This document shows positions 6,502-7,682 of a stretch of 7,682 bases of DNA, piece by piece. Made by a program: the position numbers and the translations under genes. The stretch is from Spirochaetota bacterium (lineage in GTDB: Bacteria; Spirochaetota; Leptospiria; Turneriellales; Turneriellaceae): assembly GCA_029561505.1 (NCBI GenBank), contig JAKQXK010000498.1, positions 1 to 7,682 on the forward strand, written 5' to 3'. Position 1 is the first letter of the stretch. Each line of letters begins with the position of its first letter. The notes under the pieces were generated by a model. It was given only the letters and a program-made list of their open reading frames with translations, ran no database searches and was not told the DNA's origin.

Positions 6502-6762
6502 ATGAACAAGATACTGATATCATGCATGATGGCACTTGCCATGTTTACGGCAGCCAATGCTGAAGACGCTGCGGCGAAACCTGAAACCGCAGGCAACGCT
6601 GAACGACCCGCAGCAAATGCCAACGAGCGCGCGAAAGAAAATGCCGAAAAGCGCCGCGAGCGCAAGCAGATGCACCGCAAAGAGCGCGAAGAGAAGCGTG
6701 CTGAGGCGAAGGCCAGGCGCGAAGAGCGCCGCAAACAGAATCGCGGTAAGCAGGCTAACTGA
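6502..6762 (+). CDS. Small secreted, highly charged helical protein, 86 aa
   Basis: Function unknown. A Sec signal peptide is clear: MNK, a hydrophobic core (ILISCMMALAMF) and ANA ending at residue 20, with cleavage expected before E21. After an Ala/Pro-rich linker (21-40), residues 42-83 consist almost only of Arg, Lys, Glu, Ala and Gln, with a strong positive charge, and should form one long helix. The ATG at 6502 is preferred because AAGGAG stands 9 nt upstream and the signal peptide begins there; an ATG 57 nt upstream would bury the signal peptide. The next gene, for an outer-membrane barrel, begins on its stop codon, so the two products are made together. The mature protein should be periplasmic or surface-exposed and might bind anionic partners such as lipopolysaccharide or peptidoglycan; that is a guess. 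Confidence 0.8.
   Translation: MNKILISCMMALAMFTAANAEDAAAKPETAGNAERPAANANERAKENAEKRRERKQMHRKEREEKRAEAKARREERRKQNRGKQAN
6748..6754 (+). promoter_or_regulatory. Shine-Dalgarno-like AAGCAGG before the CTG start of the barrel gene
   Basis: Six of seven bases match AAGGAGG. It lies 4 nt before the CTG at 6759, inside the last codons of the charged-protein gene, and supports the CTG rather than the TTG at 6783 as the start. Confidence 0.5.
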
Positions 6763-7643
6763 AAAGACACGTTTTTCTGCTGTTGCCCCTCGCGGGCACG
6801 CTGTCGCTTGCAGCCACCGAATGGGATATGTCTGCAGGCTTCGGCGGCACCTATGTGTATAGCGGCGGCAATAATGCCGAGACGACCTCGTGGGGCCCCT
6901 CTGCTGGTGTCGGCTACCAACTCAGCGAGCCGCTGCATATAAGGGGGGATATTCAACATACCCAGGCCCGACTGCTGTACGACGGGTTGGGCGGCATTGC
7001 GAAACAATCCATGACCGGCGTTGCGCCAGGCATCAGCTGGGATATTCTCGAAGACTTCAATTTAGATGCCGAATACGTGTTTCGCTTCGGCGAAAACAGT
7101 TATGCGGAGCACGAAGCGGCGCTCGCGCTGGTCTATTCTCGTTTTGAATATATCCGCTTTGGTGCTGATGCTTCGTACAGCAGGCGCGACTATGTATTTC
7201 CCGTAACGGGAATCGCCGTTGCTTCTTCGTCCCGGGCCTTCACACTCGAAGTTACGCCAACACCGAACAGCGTCATCGAACTGCCGCTCTCTGCGAGCGT
7301 CGTGACCTCAGAATTCAGCACGAATAACTCGGCCTATTCGGTCTATACAGGTTCGGGAGGCGTGACTCTGGCAGTCGCCGACCGTCGGCTGCGCATCGGC
7401 GCGGGGTTTTCGCCCGGCTTTGACTCGTCGAACTATACACTGCTCGGCGGCGATTTTCGAATTGGCTATAAAATTAACCAGCACCTCGGCGTGAGGGCGT
7501 TCGCGAGTTATACTTCGTATTCGTTCACCGCTTCGCAATCGGCAAAAGGCAAAAGGCAGTCAGGCGTGGCGGTGAACCCGCTCGGCAATACCGATAGTTT
7601 TGAAATCATTGTCGTTGGGCTTTCGACGACCTATAATTTCTGA
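6759..7643 (+). CDS. Outer-membrane beta-barrel protein, 294 aa, probable CTG start
   Basis: Predicted outer-membrane protein of unknown specific role. Starting at CTG 6759 gives a textbook signal peptide: KRH, hydrophobic VFLLLPLAGTLSL, and S-L-A18 for cleavage. The first TTG (6783) would remove the basic end and much of the core, and the first ATG (6828) would remove it entirely. The CTG shares two bases with the TGA of the preceding gene (CTGA), a coupling arrangement like the common ATGA. The mature part is rich in alternating polar/aromatic strands separated by Gly/Asn/Ser turns (for example AGVGYQLSEPLHIRGDIQ and FRIGYKI). It ends in STTYNF, whose terminal Phe and alternating pattern match the signal read by the BAM complex. 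Strand number cannot be fixed by eye; around 270 mature residues suggest roughly 10-12. Confidence 0.85.
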   Translation: MKRHVFLLLPLAGTLSLAATEWDMSAGFGGTYVYSGGNNAETTSWGPSAGVGYQLSEPLHIRGDIQHTQARLLYDGLGGIAKQSMTGVAPGISWDILEDFNLDAEYVFRFGENSYAEHEAALALVYSRFEYIRFGADASYSRRDYVFPVTGIAVASSSRAFTLEVTPTPNSVIELPLSASVVTSEFSTNNSAYSVYTGSGGVTLAVADRRLRIGAGFSPGFDSSNYTLLGGDFRIGYKINQHLGVRAFASYTSYSFTASQSAKGKRQSGVAVNPLGNTDSFEIIVVGLSTTYNF

Positions 7644-7681
7644 CCGGTGTTTTTGCGCCTCTGCTGCCGCAGCTTTTTCGC
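7631..7681 (-). CDS. Possible C-terminal tail of a convergent gene (mostly outside window)
   Basis: One minus-strand frame is open from the right edge to a TAG at 7633-7631. It reads as a basic tail, AKKLRQQRRKNTGQKL, and would overlap the end of the barrel gene by 13 bp. Only 16 codons are visible, so chance is quite possible. On the plus strand the same bases hold a weak GCTG-CCG-CAGC stem followed by T5 (about 7662-7677), which could instead be the terminator of the barrel unit. Confidence 0.2.
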   Translation of the reverse strand, partial: AKKLRQQRRKNTGQKL

Positions 7682-7682
7682 G

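Noticed and set aside
6502..6525. Lipobox-like L-I-S-C at residues 5-8 of the charged protein
   Set aside because: The Cys is too close to the N-terminus to be the +1 Cys of a lipoprotein, and a normal ANA signal-peptidase I site follows at residue 20.

Overview
The window (about 50% GC by eye) looks like a Gram-negative bacterial chromosome segment. It encodes an outer-membrane beta-barrel with a C-terminal Phe, Sec-type signal peptides, beta-oxidation enzymes and a membrane class III adenylate cyclase. Weak or missing Shine-Dalgarno sites, the cyclase type and the long-N-terminus acyl-CoA dehydrogenase would fit a moderate-GC spirochaete of the Leptospirales (Turneriella or Leptonema type). 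That placement is an inference from general resemblance, not a match I could search. No phage, IS, CRISPR or RNA gene was seen.

Layout. (1) 1-2377, minus strand: a lipid-related run made of a PlsC-fold acyltransferase, a 68-residue zinc-ribbon-like protein starting 9 nt after it in the same frame, and an acyl-CoA dehydrogenase that runs off the left edge. (2) 2378-2516: a divergent spacer with an 8-bp inverted repeat and promoter-like elements very close to both start codons. (3) 2517-2735, plus strand: a one-cluster 4Fe-4S ferredoxin whose end overlaps the end of the cyclase gene by 17 bp. (4) 2719-4843, minus strand: a MAPEG-family membrane protein, then a decayed C-terminal piece of a second cyclase, then the intact six-TM adenylate cyclase. 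The stop of the decayed copy overlaps the start of the intact one. (5) 4844-5091: an intergenic region ending in three back-to-back hairpins, the last a perfect 20-bp stem, just before the ribosome-binding site of a thiolase. (6) 5092-6333, plus strand: a complete thiolase followed by an imperfect hairpin and a clear intrinsic terminator. (7) 6502-7643, plus strand: a two-gene unit of a small secreted, very highly charged helical protein and an outer-membrane beta-barrel protein. The barrel gene appears to start at a CTG that overlaps the TGA of the first gene.

How the parts relate. Acyl-CoA dehydrogenase and thiolase are first and last steps of fatty-acid beta-oxidation, and the acyltransferase also uses acyl groups, so lipid turnover is the main metabolic theme. 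The ferredoxin may supply electron transfer but has no visible dedicated partner. The cyclase adds cAMP signalling. The secreted-protein/barrel pair is an envelope unit. The most unusual items are the degenerate tandem cyclase, the three-hairpin thiolase leader and the CTG/TGA-coupled barrel gene. I found no multi-gene system that I would call new.
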